Source: Stenotrophomonas sp. BIO128-Bstrain (GTDB lineage Bacteria > Pseudomonadota > Gammaproteobacteria > Xanthomonadales > Xanthomonadaceae). Taken from it: a DNA stretch of 64,000 nt. This document shows positions 34,580-43,198 of this stretch, one piece after another. The stretch lies in NCBI RefSeq assembly GCF_030128875.1, contig NZ_CP124620.1, positions 1,488,001-1,552,000 of the forward strand, in the 5' to 3' direction. A model generated the notes under the pieces. It had not been told where the DNA came from. It saw only the letters and a list, made by a program, of their open reading frames with translations, and ran no database searches. A program made the translations under genes and the position numbers. The first letter of the stretch is position 1. Each line of letters begins with the position of its first letter.

Positions 34580-35577
34580 TGGCCCGCCTGAAACTCGGCA
34601 TCGCCGTCGACGCCCTGCGCCTTGCGGCACCCTTCCGCATTTCCAGCCACGTGTTCGACAGACGCCTGGCCGTCCTCGTCACCTTGGATGACGGCACGCA
34701 CATCGGGCGTGGCGAGGCGACCGGGGTGTACTACCTGGGCGAAGACGTGGAGACCATGCGCATCCAGCTGGAAGCGGCGCGCGATGCGATCCAGGCGCAT
34801 CCCACGCGCGAGGAACTACGTGCGATCCTGCCGGCCGGCGGCGCGCGCAACGCGGTCGATGCCGCCCTGTGGGAACTGGAATCCAGGCAGACGCGAACGC
34901 CCGTGTGGGCGCTTGCAGGGCTCGAGGCACCGCGTCCACTGCCGACCACCTTCACGGTCGGCGCCGATGAGCCGGCCGCGATGGCGGCGGCCGCTGTGGC
35001 CTACCGTCAGGCGCGTTCGATCAAGGTCAAATTGACGGGCGATCTCGACCTGGACATCGCCCGCGTTGCGGCCATCCGCGCGGTACGGCCGGATGTGTGG
35101 CTGGGCGTCGACGCCAACCAGGGGTATCAGATTGGTGATCTCGACCGGCTGGCCACCGCCATGGTGGACGCCGGTGTGGCGCTGATCGAACAGCCGCTGG
35201 CCCGCGGGCGCGAAGCCGACCTCGATGGATTCGTCTCGCCGATTCCGCTGGCCGCGGACGAAAGCGCGCTCACCCTGGCCGACGTGGACGGCCTGAAGGG
35301 TCGCTTCAACGTCTACAACATCAAGCTCGACAAGTGCGGCGGCCTCACTGAGGCGCTGCTCATCGCGGGAGCCGCGCGCGAAGCGGATCTGGGCGTCATG
35401 GTCGGCTGCATGGTCTGCAGCAGCCTGGGCGCTGCGCCGGGCTTCGTGGTCGGGCAGTTGTGCGATCTCGTCGATCTGGATGGCCCTACGTTCCTCAAGC
35501 AGGACCGCACGCCCGGGGTCGTCTATCGCGACGGCACGATCTGGTGCGACGAGGCGGTCTGGGGCGCCGCACGCTGA
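34579..35577 (+). CDS. Dipeptide epimerase (enolase superfamily, AE-epimerase-like)
   Basis: 332 residues. Enolase-superfamily layout: capping domain (VDALRLAAPFRISSHVF... GRGEATGVYYLGED), then the barrel with acid/base Lys149 and Lys151 (SIKVKL), metal ligands Asp178 (GVDANQG), Glu204 (IEQP) and Asp227 (AADES), and the second catalytic Lys249 (NIKLDK). The DLDGP block near the C-terminus binds the dipeptide in Ala-Glu epimerases. Cytoplasmic, it would invert one residue of an imported L,D- or L,L-dipeptide so that ordinary peptidases can process it. Confidence 0.9.
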   Translation: MARLKLGIAVDALRLAAPFRISSHVFDRRLAVLVTLDDGTHIGRGEATGVYYLGEDVETMRIQLEAARDAIQAHPTREELRAILPAGGARNAVDAALWELESRQTRTPVWALAGLEAPRPLPTTFTVGADEPAAMAAAAVAYRQARSIKVKLTGDLDLDIARVAAIRAVRPDVWLGVDANQGYQIGDLDRLATAMVDAGVALIEQPLARGREADLDGFVSPIPLAADESALTLADVDGLKGRFNVYNIKLDKCGGLTEALLIAGAAREADLGVMVGCMVCSSLGAAPGFVVGQLCDLVDLDGPTFLKQDRTPGVVYRDGTIWCDEAVWGAAR

Positions 35578-35628
35578 GGCGCGGCGGACGCCTGGCGCAC
35601 GATGTGATGTCAATGCTGCGTCGCAGGA

Positions 35629-35661
35629 TTGACAGTTCTCTGAACAGGACTATTGTGTCCT
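35629..35661 (+). promoter_or_regulatory. Regulon promoter 3: TTGACAGTTCTC and AGGAC dyad (TonB receptor)
   Basis: TTGACA at 35629-35634, then GTTCTCTGAACAGGACT as spacer and TATTGT or ATTGTG as -10. AGGAC-TATTGT-GTCCT (35646-35661) is a perfect 5+5 dyad over the -10. The first 13 bases equal those at 34438 exactly. The leader to the TonB receptor ATG is about 140 bases. Confidence 0.75.
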
Positions 35662-35803
35662 ACATGGGCTTGTAAGCAGCCATTCGTCCCCAGGAGCGTC
35701 ATTGCCAGGCCGGCCCCCACCCCAGAACGCCGGGGTGCCCTGACTGCCGCATTCCGTGCCCATTGCCGTGGGCTCCCAGCTTCGCTACCGAGGTCTCATC
35801 ACC

Positions 35804-38056
35804 ATGAGTCACTGTTCGCTCCGAATGAACGCGTTGTCGCTGGCCTGCGCTGCAGGCATCCTGGCCCTGGGCTGCAGCGCCACGGCACTGGCACAGGTCG
35901 CCGCCGAGAATCCCGAGCGCGATGACGTGCATACGCTGGGCACGGTCACCGCCACTGCGCAGAAACGCGTGGAAGTGGTGACCGATATCCCGATGTCGAT
36001 CAGCGTCATCAGTGAAGAGCAGCTCGATCGCCTGCAGGTCAACAACATGAACGACCTGGCCGGTCTGGTCCCCGGCCTGCAGATCACCAGCCTCGGCGCG
36101 CCGGGCCGCTCGACGATCTCGATCCGCGGCATCACCCCGATGGGCAACACCGCTTCGACCTCGATCTACGTGGACGATGTACCACTGACCGCCAATGGCT
36201 CGCTGTCCGGCGCCACCTCGGGCATGTTCGACCTGCTTCCCTACGATGTGCAGAACGTGGAAGTGCTGCGCGGTCCACAGGGCACGCTGTACGGTGCCAG
36301 CGCGTTGGGTGGCGTGGTCAAGTACGTCACCAAGCGGCCGGACCTGGAGTACTTCGCGGGCCGCGCCGGGGCGACGATGCGTGTCGTTGACGATGGTGGC
36401 CGGGTGGGTCATTCCGAACGCGCTGCGGTCAACGTGCCGCTGGTGAAGGGTCAGCTGGCCCTGCGCGCCAGCTATGCCGAGCAGACCAGCCCGGGCTGGA
36501 TCGACAACAGTGTCCTGCATCGCCGCGACACCAACGACGTTTACCAGAACGCCGGCCGCCTCTCGCTGCTGTGGAAAGCCTCGGACACGGTGGACGTGCT
36601 GCTCACCGCGATGCGCCAGGAAAACAAGGGCGACAATTTCGCGACGGTCGCACTGGACCCGGTCACATTCAAGCCGAAGCTGCCGGGCTACTCGAACGAG
36701 TACCTGTTCCTGCAGCCGAGCACGATCAAGTACGACGTGTACGGCCTGACAGTGGACTGGGACGTGGGCTGGGCCGACTTCACCTCGGCCAGCAGCTGGA
36801 TGAAATCCAACTCCTGGCGTCTGCAGGACCAGTCGGTCGAGTACATTCCGCTGCTCGGCCAGAAACCCGGCGTGGGCCCGGTCATGGCATACGCCGGCCT
36901 GGACACGGATATCGAATTGAAGAAGTGGACCCAGGAATTCCGCCTGACCTCCAAGGGCGACAGCCGCCTGCAATGGCAGCTCGGCGCGTTCTACACCGAT
37001 GAAGACGCGGCCTACATCGAGCGCGGCAGCGCCTTGAGCCCGGCCTTCAACCCGGTGCTCGATCTGTTCACCGCCTCGGTGCTGACCACCTACAAAGAGA
37101 AGGCGCTGTTCGGCAACGCCACCTGGAAATTCACCGACCGCTTCGATCTGGCCCTGGGCGTGCGCCATGCCCGCAACGACCAGGAGTTCCGCCAGACCCT
37201 CGGCGGCCCGCTGGGCGGTGACGGGGTGCAGCGGATCACCGAATCCTCCGAGAGCGTGACCACCTGGAGCGCCAGCCCCCGCTTGTTCCTGGGCGAGGAC
37301 ACCATGGCCTACGTGCGCGTAGCCACCGGCTACCGCGCCGGCAGCCCGAACCCCATCCTGCCGGCCGCGCCGGAAGTCCCCGCGCAGGTCAAGTCGGACA
37401 CGTTGATCAACTACGAAGCCGGCTTGAAGAGCCACTTCTGGGATCGCCGTGCGCTGGTGGAAGTGGCCGCCTTCCGCATCGACTGGGATGACATCCGTCT
37501 CAATCTGCTCACGGCCCAGGGCATCTCCTATGGCGTCAATGGCGGCGAAGCACGCAGCCAGGGCGTTGAGTTCACCGGCGCACTGATGCCCATCGATGGG
37601 TTGCGCCTGAGCAGCAGCCTGACTTACACCGATGCCAAGCTGACCGCGCCGATTCCGCCGGCGCGCCCGGGCGGCCCCAACCAGGCCGAATCCGGTGCCC
37701 AGCTGCCACAGGTGCCCGAGTGGGCCGGCAGCCTGCAGGCCGATTACCAGTTCCCGACGAGCGGCGAATGGGGCTGGAGCGTCGGCGGCGCGCTGCGCTA
37801 CTACGGCGAGCGTGCGGCATCGGTGGCGTCGACACAGTCCTTTGACCTGCCCAGCTACACCACGGTGGACCTGACCGCCGAAGTCAGCAGCCAGAACACG
37901 ACCGTGCGCTTCTTCGTCACCAATCTCACCAACAAGGACATCTACGTGGCGGCTGGCAGGACGATTCCTGCGGCCGGTGCGCAGCAGTACCGGCGCTGGA
38001 ATGCGGTGATGATGCAGCCGCGCACGGTGGGTGTGTCGTTGGACTACAGCTTCTGA
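35804..38056 (+). CDS. TonB-dependent outer-membrane receptor
   Basis: 750 residues from ATG 35804 (alternative ATG 35828). Signal peptide MNALSLACAAGILALGCSATALAQ. Plug domain with IPMSISVISEEQLDRLQVNNMNDLAGLVPGLQI, SIRGI and VEVLRGPQGTLYGASALGGVVKYVTKRP; then a 22-strand barrel ending in the C-terminal aromatic GVSLDYSF. Active uptake of a large solute across the outer membrane. Given its promoter and neighbours, a peptide or acylated peptide is a better guess than iron. Followed by a strong hairpin. Confidence 0.95.
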   Translation: MSHCSLRMNALSLACAAGILALGCSATALAQVAAENPERDDVHTLGTVTATAQKRVEVVTDIPMSISVISEEQLDRLQVNNMNDLAGLVPGLQITSLGAPGRSTISIRGITPMGNTASTSIYVDDVPLTANGSLSGATSGMFDLLPYDVQNVEVLRGPQGTLYGASALGGVVKYVTKRPDLEYFAGRAGATMRVVDDGGRVGHSERAAVNVPLVKGQLALRASYAEQTSPGWIDNSVLHRRDTNDVYQNAGRLSLLWKASDTVDVLLTAMRQENKGDNFATVALDPVTFKPKLPGYSNEYLFLQPSTIKYDVYGLTVDWDVGWADFTSASSWMKSNSWRLQDQSVEYIPLLGQKPGVGPVMAYAGLDTDIELKKWTQEFRLTSKGDSRLQWQLGAFYTDEDAAYIERGSALSPAFNPVLDLFTASVLTTYKEKALFGNATWKFTDRFDLALGVRHARNDQEFRQTLGGPLGGDGVQRITESSESVTTWSASPRLFLGEDTMAYVRVATGYRAGSPNPILPAAPEVPAQVKSDTLINYEAGLKSHFWDRRALVEVAAFRIDWDDIRLNLLTAQGISYGVNGGEARSQGVEFTGALMPIDGLRLSSSLTYTDAKLTAPIPPARPGGPNQAESGAQLPQVPEWAGSLQADYQFPTSGEWGWSVGGALRYYGERAASVASTQSFDLPSYTTVDLTAEVSSQNTTVRFFVTNLTNKDIYVAAGRTIPAAGAQQYRRWNAVMMQPRTVGVSLDYSF

Positions 38057-38072
38057 CCGAGCGGGCAGGGGT

Positions 38073-38098
38073 GGTGCGGCACCCGCTGGTGCCGCACC
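38073..38098 (+). terminator. Perfect 11-bp hairpin after the TonB receptor gene
   Basis: GGTGCGGCACC and GGTGCCGCACC are exact inverse complements around a CGCT loop, 16 bases after the stop. This is the strongest hairpin seen in this part of the window; no T-run follows. Confidence 0.65.
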
Positions 38099-38168
38099 GG
38101 CCGATACGCGGCGGCGGAGCGGATATGCTTGCAGGGGTCAGCTTCCCCCACCCGCAGGCCGCAGCGTG

Positions 38169-39107
38169 ATGAATGTCAGAAGCTTTTCCGTCCTGCCTTG
38201 CGTGGGGGTGCTGCTGTGTGCAGCGCTGCTTGCCGGCGGATGTGCACCAACGACACGGGAAACCGTGTTCTCCTCGGGCACGCTGAAGGTGGTGGCCGTT
38301 ACGGAAAGCCGGCTGGATATCAACGTCAGCAAGTATCAGCATTACACGACGTACGAGCTTTACGTGGACGGCAGAAAGCTGTCGGACAAGGCTTTTTCGA
38401 CGCTCCTTCAGGATCCTGACGCCACAGACGACCAGTTCGTGCATGCCGATGCGGTGGTGCTGGACGAAGGCGCGATCCTGATGGCATCGCACAACCGCGA
38501 CAGCTCACGCTGTTGGGCCACGCGGCTCTCCCCCAGCGAGGGCAGGGTGACGCTGGAGACGATCCTGCAGGGCACCGTCGACTGCGGCATTCGCCCGGCA
38601 CCTGCAGGGTGGCGCGCGCTCTACGACGACCGCAGCGATCTCATCCTGATCCGTGAACACCCTTTCCAGGTCCATCGCCTGGCGGGGTATTGGTACGTCC
38701 TGTGGATCGATGGCGACATCGCCGCGCTGTACCAGAAAGATCGCGACCATGAGCGCCTGGTCGTCAAACTGGCGCGGATTTCCTCCGATACCACGCTTGC
38801 CCAGCAGGCACTGCCGATGCACACCTACGCGGAGCCTGACCTTCTGCATGCCTCCCCTGAACTGCGCCGGCAATGGCTGTTCGACAGCTTTACGGTGTCC
38901 ATGGGGGATGCCCCCTCGATCCAGCTGCGGCCTGATCATCAACTGGACACGATCACGCCGGAGGTGTGGGCGGAGTACCAGGAGAACGACCGGCAGAACA
39001 AGGCGCTCGATGCGGACGCACGGGCTGCCGGAGATGCCTGGATCGAGGCGCAGCGCCGCGAGCTGATGGACGCGGACGCTACGCGGGATCTGCCGAAAAA
39101 GCCGTGA
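38169..39107 (+). CDS. Hypothetical secreted or lipoprotein (312 aa)
   Basis: From ATG 38169. N-terminus MNVRSFSVLPCVGVLLCAALLAGGC ends in a possible, non-ideal lipobox (AGGC). The mature part has alternating beta strands with several aromatic and acidic residues (YTTYELYVDGRKL, VLDEGAILMASHNRDSSRCW, RLAGYWYVLWIDGDIAALYQKDRDHERLVV) that could form a propeller-like fold, and a charged helical C-terminus. No known family. Codon use matches the region. Its transcript is separated from the TonB receptor by a hairpin. Confidence 0.7.
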   Translation: MNVRSFSVLPCVGVLLCAALLAGGCAPTTRETVFSSGTLKVVAVTESRLDINVSKYQHYTTYELYVDGRKLSDKAFSTLLQDPDATDDQFVHADAVVLDEGAILMASHNRDSSRCWATRLSPSEGRVTLETILQGTVDCGIRPAPAGWRALYDDRSDLILIREHPFQVHRLAGYWYVLWIDGDIAALYQKDRDHERLVVKLARISSDTTLAQQALPMHTYAEPDLLHASPELRRQWLFDSFTVSMGDAPSIQLRPDHQLDTITPEVWAEYQENDRQNKALDADARAAGDAWIEAQRRELMDADATRDLPKKP

Positions 39108-39159
39108 TTTGCTATGTTGGGCCGGCTCAATCCCGGCATTCACGAGGTCTGGCGTTTCA

Positions 39160-40065
39160 GTGATCGAGACCCGCCTGCTCCAACAGTTCATCGCGGTCGC
39201 CGAGGAACTGCATTTCAATCGCGCTGCCGAGCGGCTGCACATGGCGCAGCCGCCGCTGAGCCAGGCCATCCGCAGGCTCGAAAGCGCCTTGGGCACGCCG
39301 CTGTTCGTGCGGACGCACCGCAGCGTAGCGTTGACGCCGGCCGGAACCGCATTTCTCGATACCGCCCGCCGCACCCTGCAGTCGCTGGAAGCGGGCGTGG
39401 CGCAAACGCAGCGGGTGGCCCAGGGCATCGAGGGCCATCTGACCCTGACCTTCATCAACATCGCCCCGTATGCCGCGTTGCTTCAGGCACTGCGCCGGTT
39501 TCGAGCGCTCAACCCGGGCATAGCCTTCACGATGCTGGAGGCCACCACCCAGGAGCAGGTAAACGCGCTGGAACAGGGCAGGGCGGATATTGGCTTCATG
39601 CGCACGCCGGGCACCACGACGCCGCACCTGCGCATGGAGCGCCTGTTGAGCGAACCGATCTGCGTGGCGCTGCCGGCCGGCCACCGCCTTGCCGCGGAAC
39701 CGGGCATCCACCTTGCGTCGCTGAAGGAGGAGGCGTTCGTCGCCTCGCCACGGTCACTCGGCAAAGGATTTCATGACCAGCTGATCAGCCTGTGCCAGGC
39801 CGCCGGGTTCGTGCCCGATATCGTGCAGCAGGGCCGGCAGATGCAGACCCTGATCGCGCTGGTGTCCGCCGGCTTCGGTATCGCGTTGCTCCCCGCTTCG
39901 CTGGCGATGGAAGCCCGCGAGGATGTGGTGTTCCGGCCGCTTCAGGTGGATGCGCCGGAGGAAGCGTCACGGCTGGACCTGTTGATGGCGTGGAACGAAA
40001 CCCGGCCGTCAGCGATCCGCGACCGCTTGCTACAGGCAGTCCTGCAGACCCGTTCTCCATCCTGA
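39160..40065 (+). CDS. LysR-family transcriptional regulator
   Basis: 301 residues from GTG 39160, which places the HTH at the usual distance (VIETRLLQQFIAVAEELHFNRAAERLHMAQPPLSQAIRRLESALGTPLFVR). A linker helix and a two-lobed effector domain follow (LTLTFINIAPYAALLQALRRFR; ADIGFMRTP; GFGIALLPASLA). LysR proteins commonly control a neighbouring gene; here the MFS exporter starts 102 bases downstream in the same direction. It could also regulate the peptide locus, but the dyads there do not contain the T-N11-A core typical of LysR sites. Confidence 0.92.
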   Translation: MIETRLLQQFIAVAEELHFNRAAERLHMAQPPLSQAIRRLESALGTPLFVRTHRSVALTPAGTAFLDTARRTLQSLEAGVAQTQRVAQGIEGHLTLTFINIAPYAALLQALRRFRALNPGIAFTMLEATTQEQVNALEQGRADIGFMRTPGTTTPHLRMERLLSEPICVALPAGHRLAAEPGIHLASLKEEAFVASPRSLGKGFHDQLISLCQAAGFVPDIVQQGRQMQTLIALVSAGFGIALLPASLAMEAREDVVFRPLQVDAPEEASRLDLLMAWNETRPSAIRDRLLQAVLQTRSPS

Positions 40066-40166
40066 GGTGACGAGACGCGCGGCGTCTTGCTGCGGTATGA
40101 AACCCGTCCTTCACCCGCGCATGGCCAGGCACTAGGCTTCTGCGGCCCTGCTGTGAAGGACCCGCC

Positions 40167-41345
40167 ATGCCTGCTGCCATCTACGTGTTCTCGCTGTGCG
40201 CCTTTGCGTTCGGTCTGTCCGAATTCGTCGTCGCCGGCGTATTGACCGCCATTGCCGACGACCTTGGCGCGCAGATTTCTCTCGTCGGGACGGCCATCGC
40301 CGCCTATGCCTTGGGCGCTGCCATCGGTGCACCGCTCATCACCGCACTGGTCGCCCATTGGCGGGACCGGCAGATCCTGCTGCTGGCCACTGCGTTGCTG
40401 GCGTTGGGCAGCCTGCTGATGAGCGCCTCGCCCAACCTGGTCACCCTGCTGGTCATTCGGTTTGTGGTCGGCCTCGGCCACGGTGTGTTCATGGCGGTAG
40501 CCTCGGACGCCGCGACCCGGCTGGTGGACCCGCAGCGGTCCGGTCGGGCGTTGTCAGTGGTGTGGATCGGATTGACGCTCGCGCTGGCCTTCGGCGTGCC
40601 GATCGGGACCTGGCTGGGCAGCGCGTGGTCGTGGCGCGTGGTCTTCATGGCGATCGGCGTGCTCAGTGTGGCCGGCATGCTCGGGCTGGCACTGTGCATG
40701 CCCGAGCATGCCGGCTCCACCCGATCCCGGGGCGGTGCGTGGAAGGGCGTGAAGGCCATCACCCATCCGCAGCTGCTGACGACGGCCGGCATCGGCGCGC
40801 TGGTCAGTGTCGCCACGTTCTCGTTCTTCACCTTCGTCTCGCCCTATCTGCAGCAGATCACCGCTGTGGATGTGCAGTGGCTGAGCCTGGGGATGCTGCT
40901 GTTCGGCACCTGCGCGATCGCAGGCAATCTGCTCGGGGGATGGCTGGGCGATGCGATGGACGGGGATCGCAGCCTCCGGCTGGCGTTGATCGCGCTGGCG
41001 TTGAACCTGATCGGGCTCTACGGCTTCGCACGTATCCCAGCCTTGATGATGCTCCTGGTCGGCACGCTGGGCATCTGCTTCTTCTCGATCGTGACGCTGC
41101 TGACCCTGCGTCTGCTCAGGCAGGCCCAACAGCTCATCCCCGCATACAGCTCTGTGGCCGCGGGGTTGAACATTGCCTCGTTCAACCTTGGAACCGCGCT
41201 GGGCGGTGCCTTGGGCAGCCTCACGATCAGCTACGCGACGCTGGCCTCGGTACCGCTGACAGGCGCCGTGGCCGCGGTGCTGGCGGCGGTCGTGTTGTAT
41301 CTGCAGAAGCGACGGATGCGCGCGCCGGCAGCCTCAACCGGCTGA
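40167..41345 (+). CDS. MFS exporter, DHA1/AraJ type
   Basis: 392 residues with twelve hydrophobic segments. The N-terminal block FALGLSEF-like sequence (SLCAFAFGLSEFVVAGVLTAIADDLG) and RFVVGLGHGVFMAVASDAATRLV are typical of the AraJ/YdhP/PbuE proton-driven exporters. Substrates of the group are purine analogues, sugars or drugs; none can be assigned. Probably in one unit with the LysR gene. Confidence 0.87.
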   Translation: MPAAIYVFSLCAFAFGLSEFVVAGVLTAIADDLGAQISLVGTAIAAYALGAAIGAPLITALVAHWRDRQILLLATALLALGSLLMSASPNLVTLLVIRFVVGLGHGVFMAVASDAATRLVDPQRSGRALSVVWIGLTLALAFGVPIGTWLGSAWSWRVVFMAIGVLSVAGMLGLALCMPEHAGSTRSRGGAWKGVKAITHPQLLTTAGIGALVSVATFSFFTFVSPYLQQITAVDVQWLSLGMLLFGTCAIAGNLLGGWLGDAMDGDRSLRLALIALALNLIGLYGFARIPALMMLLVGTLGICFFSIVTLLTLRLLRQAQQLIPAYSSVAAGLNIASFNLGTALGGALGSLTISYATLASVPLTGAVAAVLAAVVLYLQKRRMRAPAASTG

Positions 41346-41464
41346 GTAGCGACCGAGCGCCCCCATCCACATGCCTCCGTGAACCGCCGGGCGTAGTTGC
41401 TCCCCAGGATCTTTTCGATGCGCGCGTCAGTGTGCCCGCGCTGGCGGCCACACGGCAGCGACAT
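41345..41464 (-). pseudogene. Remnant: C-terminus of an M19-type dipeptidase
   Basis: In the gap between the MFS gene and acetolactate synthase, the minus strand reads GHTDARIEKILGSNYARRFTEACGWG. This matches the end of membrane dipeptidases (metallopeptidase M19), whose last helix reads GxSDADIxKILGGNFLRV. No upstream coding part remains: sequence above 41464 has no dipeptidase features and the plus-strand enzyme gene begins at 41510. It is therefore a broken leftover, probably from a former neighbour of the peptide locus. Confidence 0.6.
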
Positions 41465-41509
41465 CCGCCCCGGTATAGTGCCCCTGACTTCACCGCAAGG
41501 ATCGAAGCT

Positions 41510-43165
41510 ATGCAGAAGGGCTCGGATCTACTGGTCAAGGCGCTGGAAAACGAGGGCGTCGACCGCATCTTTGGTGTGCCGGGCGAGGAGAATCTGGACT
41601 TCCTGGAGTCGCTCCGGACCTCGCGCATCGAGTTGGTGCTCACCCGCCACGAGCAGGCGGCCGCGTTCATGGCAGCCACCCACGGCCGGCTGACGGGCAG
41701 GCCCGGCGTGTGCCTGGCCACCCTCGGCCCCGGCGCACTGAATTTCTCGACCGGCGCGGCGTATGCCCACCTGGGCGCGTGGCCGATGATTCTCATCACC
41801 GGCCAGAAGCCTGTCATGAGCGCCAAGCAGGCACGGTTCCAGATCGTGGATATCGTGGCGTCGATGAAGCCGCTCACGAAAATGACGCGCCAGATCGTCA
41901 GCCCTGCCGCGATTCCGGCCACCGTACGCGATGCCTTCCGGGTGGCCATGGAAGAGCGCCCCGGGCCGGTGCACCTGGAACTGCCGGAGGATGTCGCAGG
42001 TGAGGAGGTGGAGGATGTGCCCATCATCCCCATCCACCCGCTGGAACGTCCCATCGCACCCTCTGCCGCGCTCGACCGGGCGGAAGCGGCGATCCTGGCC
42101 GCCAAACGCCCATTGGTGATGATCGGCGCGGCGGGCAGCCGGCCATGGCTTGCCGAATCACTCTCCGCATTCGTTGCGCGCACGCGCCTGCCGTTCTTCA
42201 ATACACAGATGGGCAAGGGTGCGGTCACCGGCGGCTCCAACCTCTACATGGGCACGGCCGCGCTCTCCGAGGGCGACTACGTGCACGAGGCGGTCGCCCG
42301 CGCTGACCTGATCATCGCCATCGGCCATGACACCATTGAAAAGCCACCGTTCCTGATGAAGAGCGGCGGCGGACCCAGGGTCGTGCACATCAGCTTCCAG
42401 TCCGCGACGGTGGAGCAGGTCTACCAGCCGGATATCGAAGTGCTGGGCGACATCGGGGCTTCGGTGGATGCCCTGGCCGAACGCCTGGAAGGGCGGTTGC
42501 CTGCGGACGAGGGCATGATCGCCCTGCGCCAGAGAATCCTGGCCCGCATCAACGACCGCGCCGAAGAGGACCGTTTCCCGGTCACGCCGCAGCGGCTGGT
42601 GCATGACGTGCGCCAGTCCATGCCGGACGACGGCATCGTCTGCCTCGACAACGGCATGTACAAGATCTGGTTCGCCCGCAACTACCGCACGCACGTGGCC
42701 AACACGCTGCTGCTGGACAACGCGCTCGCCACCATGGGCGCTGGCCTGCCGTCGGCGATGATGGCAGCCATGCTTTACCCGCAGCGCCGCGTCATGGCGG
42801 TGTGTGGTGACGGCGGCTTCATGATGAACTCCCAGGAGATGGAAACCGCGGTACGCCTGGGGCTCAACCTGGTGGTGGTGATCCTCAACGACAGCGCCTA
42901 CGGCATGATCCGCTGGAAACAGGCAGTGGATGGCTTCGACGATTTCGGCATGCGCTTCGGCAATCCGGATTTCGTGAAGTATGCCGAAGCCTACGGTGCG
43001 AAGGGGAGCCGGGTGACCGCGGTCGAAGCGCTGGTGCCGATGATCGAGGCCGCTTTCGCCGGCGGCGGCGTCCACGTGCTGGATGTACCGATCGACTATG
43101 CCGAGAACACCCGCGTGCTGGTCGATGAACTGCGCAACCGCACGCCGGACGTGGGCTGTGATTGA
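41510..43165 (+). CDS. Thiamine-diphosphate enzyme, acetolactate synthase large-subunit type
   Basis: 551 residues from ATG 41510 with AAGG upstream. N-terminal TPP-binding Glu48 (LTRHEQAAAF), GPGALNFSTG, then the C-terminal cofactor motif GDGGFMMNSQEMETAVRLGLNLVVVILND. No regulatory subunit gene lies nearby and the protein resembles catabolic AlsS enzymes in length and the absence of IlvH. It is coupled to an aldehyde dehydrogenase, which is unusual for branched-chain synthesis and may point to aldehyde or pyruvate-derived carboligation chemistry. Substrate unproven. Confidence 0.88.
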   Translation: MQKGSDLLVKALENEGVDRIFGVPGEENLDFLESLRTSRIELVLTRHEQAAAFMAATHGRLTGRPGVCLATLGPGALNFSTGAAYAHLGAWPMILITGQKPVMSAKQARFQIVDIVASMKPLTKMTRQIVSPAAIPATVRDAFRVAMEERPGPVHLELPEDVAGEEVEDVPIIPIHPLERPIAPSAALDRAEAAILAAKRPLVMIGAAGSRPWLAESLSAFVARTRLPFFNTQMGKGAVTGGSNLYMGTAALSEGDYVHEAVARADLIIAIGHDTIEKPPFLMKSGGGPRVVHISFQSATVEQVYQPDIEVLGDIGASVDALAERLEGRLPADEGMIALRQRILARINDRAEEDRFPVTPQRLVHDVRQSMPDDGIVCLDNGMYKIWFARNYRTHVANTLLLDNALATMGAGLPSAMMAAMLYPQRRVMAVCGDGGFMMNSQEMETAVRLGLNLVVVILNDSAYGMIRWKQAVDGFDDFGMRFGNPDFVKYAEAYGAKGSRVTAVEALVPMIEAAFAGGGVHVLDVPIDYAENTRVLVDELRNRTPDVGCD

Positions 43166-43198
43166 TCGTCATCCCTGATGCTGAGCAAGGAACCCAAC

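Noticed and set aside
39160..40065. LysR regulator as the controller of the TTCTC-dyad regulon
   Set aside because: The dyads lack the T-N11-A core usual for LysR sites and sit inside promoter spacers, which fits a repressor of another family. The exporter next to it is a more likely target.
40196..41509. A continuous in-frame extension that would fuse about 440 residues to acetolactate synthase
   Set aside because: The extension overlaps the intact MFS gene in another frame and has antisense-like composition. ATG 41510 gives the normal family N-terminus.
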